DNA from: LW23 sp041287705
GTDB taxonomy: Bacteria; Verrucomicrobiota; Verrucomicrobiia; Methylacidiphilales; UBA1321
Length of the DNA stretch: 64,000 nt
Reading direction: 5' to 3'
NCBI GenBank assembly: GCA_041287705.1
Contig: JBGGNE010000021.1
Span: 1 to 64,000, forward strand
Shown here: positions 63,790 through 64,000 of the stretch, one piece after another
Position numbering within the stretch: position 1 is the first letter of the stretch
Layout of the letters: the number at the start of each line of letters is the position of its first letter
Made by a program: the position numbers and the translations under genes
Notes under the pieces: generated by a model
What the model was told of the DNA's origin: nothing
What the model saw: only the letters and a program-made list of their open reading frames with translations
The model's database searches: none

Positions 63790-64000
63790 TTGACTACATC
63801 ACTGACTTTTCCACCTTACGAAAGTACGATTAAGAATGGTCCGGCCAAAGGCTCTCCAGAGTTCGAAGCAGCTTTTGACCGTTACGAAACTCTTATCGAG
63901 AATCAGTCCTTTACTCTTGCGCTCGATGTATTGAATGACCTTCTTGTCAAATGGCCCGGGGCGCGGTTTGAGTATAGTGTAATAGAACTGGCAGTAGTGG
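63790..64000 (+). CDS. Partial protein of unknown function, cut by the window end
   Basis: From TTG 63790 (a stop precedes it) the frame is open to the window end, 70 residues (MTTSLTFPPYESTIKNGPAK ..., then FTLALDVLNDLLVKWPGARF). The composition and the ALDVLNDLLVKWP helix are coding-like and TPR-like. It may be related to the helical-repeat protein at 61334. Confidence 0.6.
   Translation, partial: MTTSLTFPPYESTIKNGPAKGSPEFEAAFDRYETLIENQSFTLALDVLNDLLVKWPGARFEYSVIELAVV

Overview
This 64-kb window (roughly 57-58% G+C by eye) reads as a chromosomal segment of a Gram-negative, heterotrophic bacterium. The outer-membrane cellulose exporter BcsC, the diaminopimelate genes dapF-dapA-dapB and a Flp-type pilin point to a diderm with meso-DAP peptidoglycan. 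Many genes lack a Shine-Dalgarno site and some use TTG or GTG starts. With the regulators and sugar genes present, I infer the PVC group, most likely Verrucomicrobiota; no rRNA or marker phylogeny in the window proves this. I saw no transposase, prophage or CRISPR array.

Layout. 1-5.2 kb: 3' end of ileS, a GT9-like glycosyltransferase, a PilT-like ATPase with an altered Walker A, and a lone Flp pilin. 5.2-8.5 kb: a compact minus-strand operon that looks like a RiPP pathway: a Tat-signal NTF2-like protein, a Tat-signal Gly-rich precursor with eight Trp-Val/Ile-Asn motifs, a SPASM-only partner protein and a radical SAM/SPASM maturase, closed by a terminator. 8.6-17.5 kb: a Ser/Thr kinase-HDOD fusion, a GNAT enzyme, an ADP-ribosylglycohydrolase-family protein with a divergent AraC regulator, kptA, purM and a methyltransferase. 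17.7-25.2 kb: a Wsp-like chemosensory cluster (WspD-like CheW, WspE-like CheA-receiver, WspF-like CheB) whose output gene joins a WspR-like receiver to a PP2C phosphatase instead of a GGDEF domain, followed by an ankyrin protein. 25.2-29.8 kb: an AraC regulator divergent from a dehydrogenase/isomerase pair, a membrane protein and an SGNH hydrolase.

29.9-39.4 kb: cellulose synthesis on two divergent arms, bcsZ-bcsC (minus) and bcsA-bcsB (plus). 39.5-43.4 kb: folC, an HD hydrolase, lysC and a frameshifted SEC-C gene. 43.4-47.6 kb: a GH2 glycosidase with AraC and LacI regulators. 47.6-51.8 kb: a frameshifted DoxX-like gene, two identical tRNA-Gly(GCC) genes, a MoxR ATPase, a methyltransferase and a membrane protein. 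51.9-54.6 kb: dapF, dapA, dapB, which with lysC cover much of lysine/DAP synthesis. 55-64 kb: a large hybrid histidine kinase, an NTF2-like protein, glutamate dehydrogenase, two poorly characterised repeat-like proteins (one cut by the window end) and an MBL-fold hydrolase.

Three copies of a ~165-bp nearly palindromic repeat (8643, 23275, 58698) lie between genes. Two of them share arm sequences and the third has different but equally self-complementary arms, which suggests selection for a hairpin.
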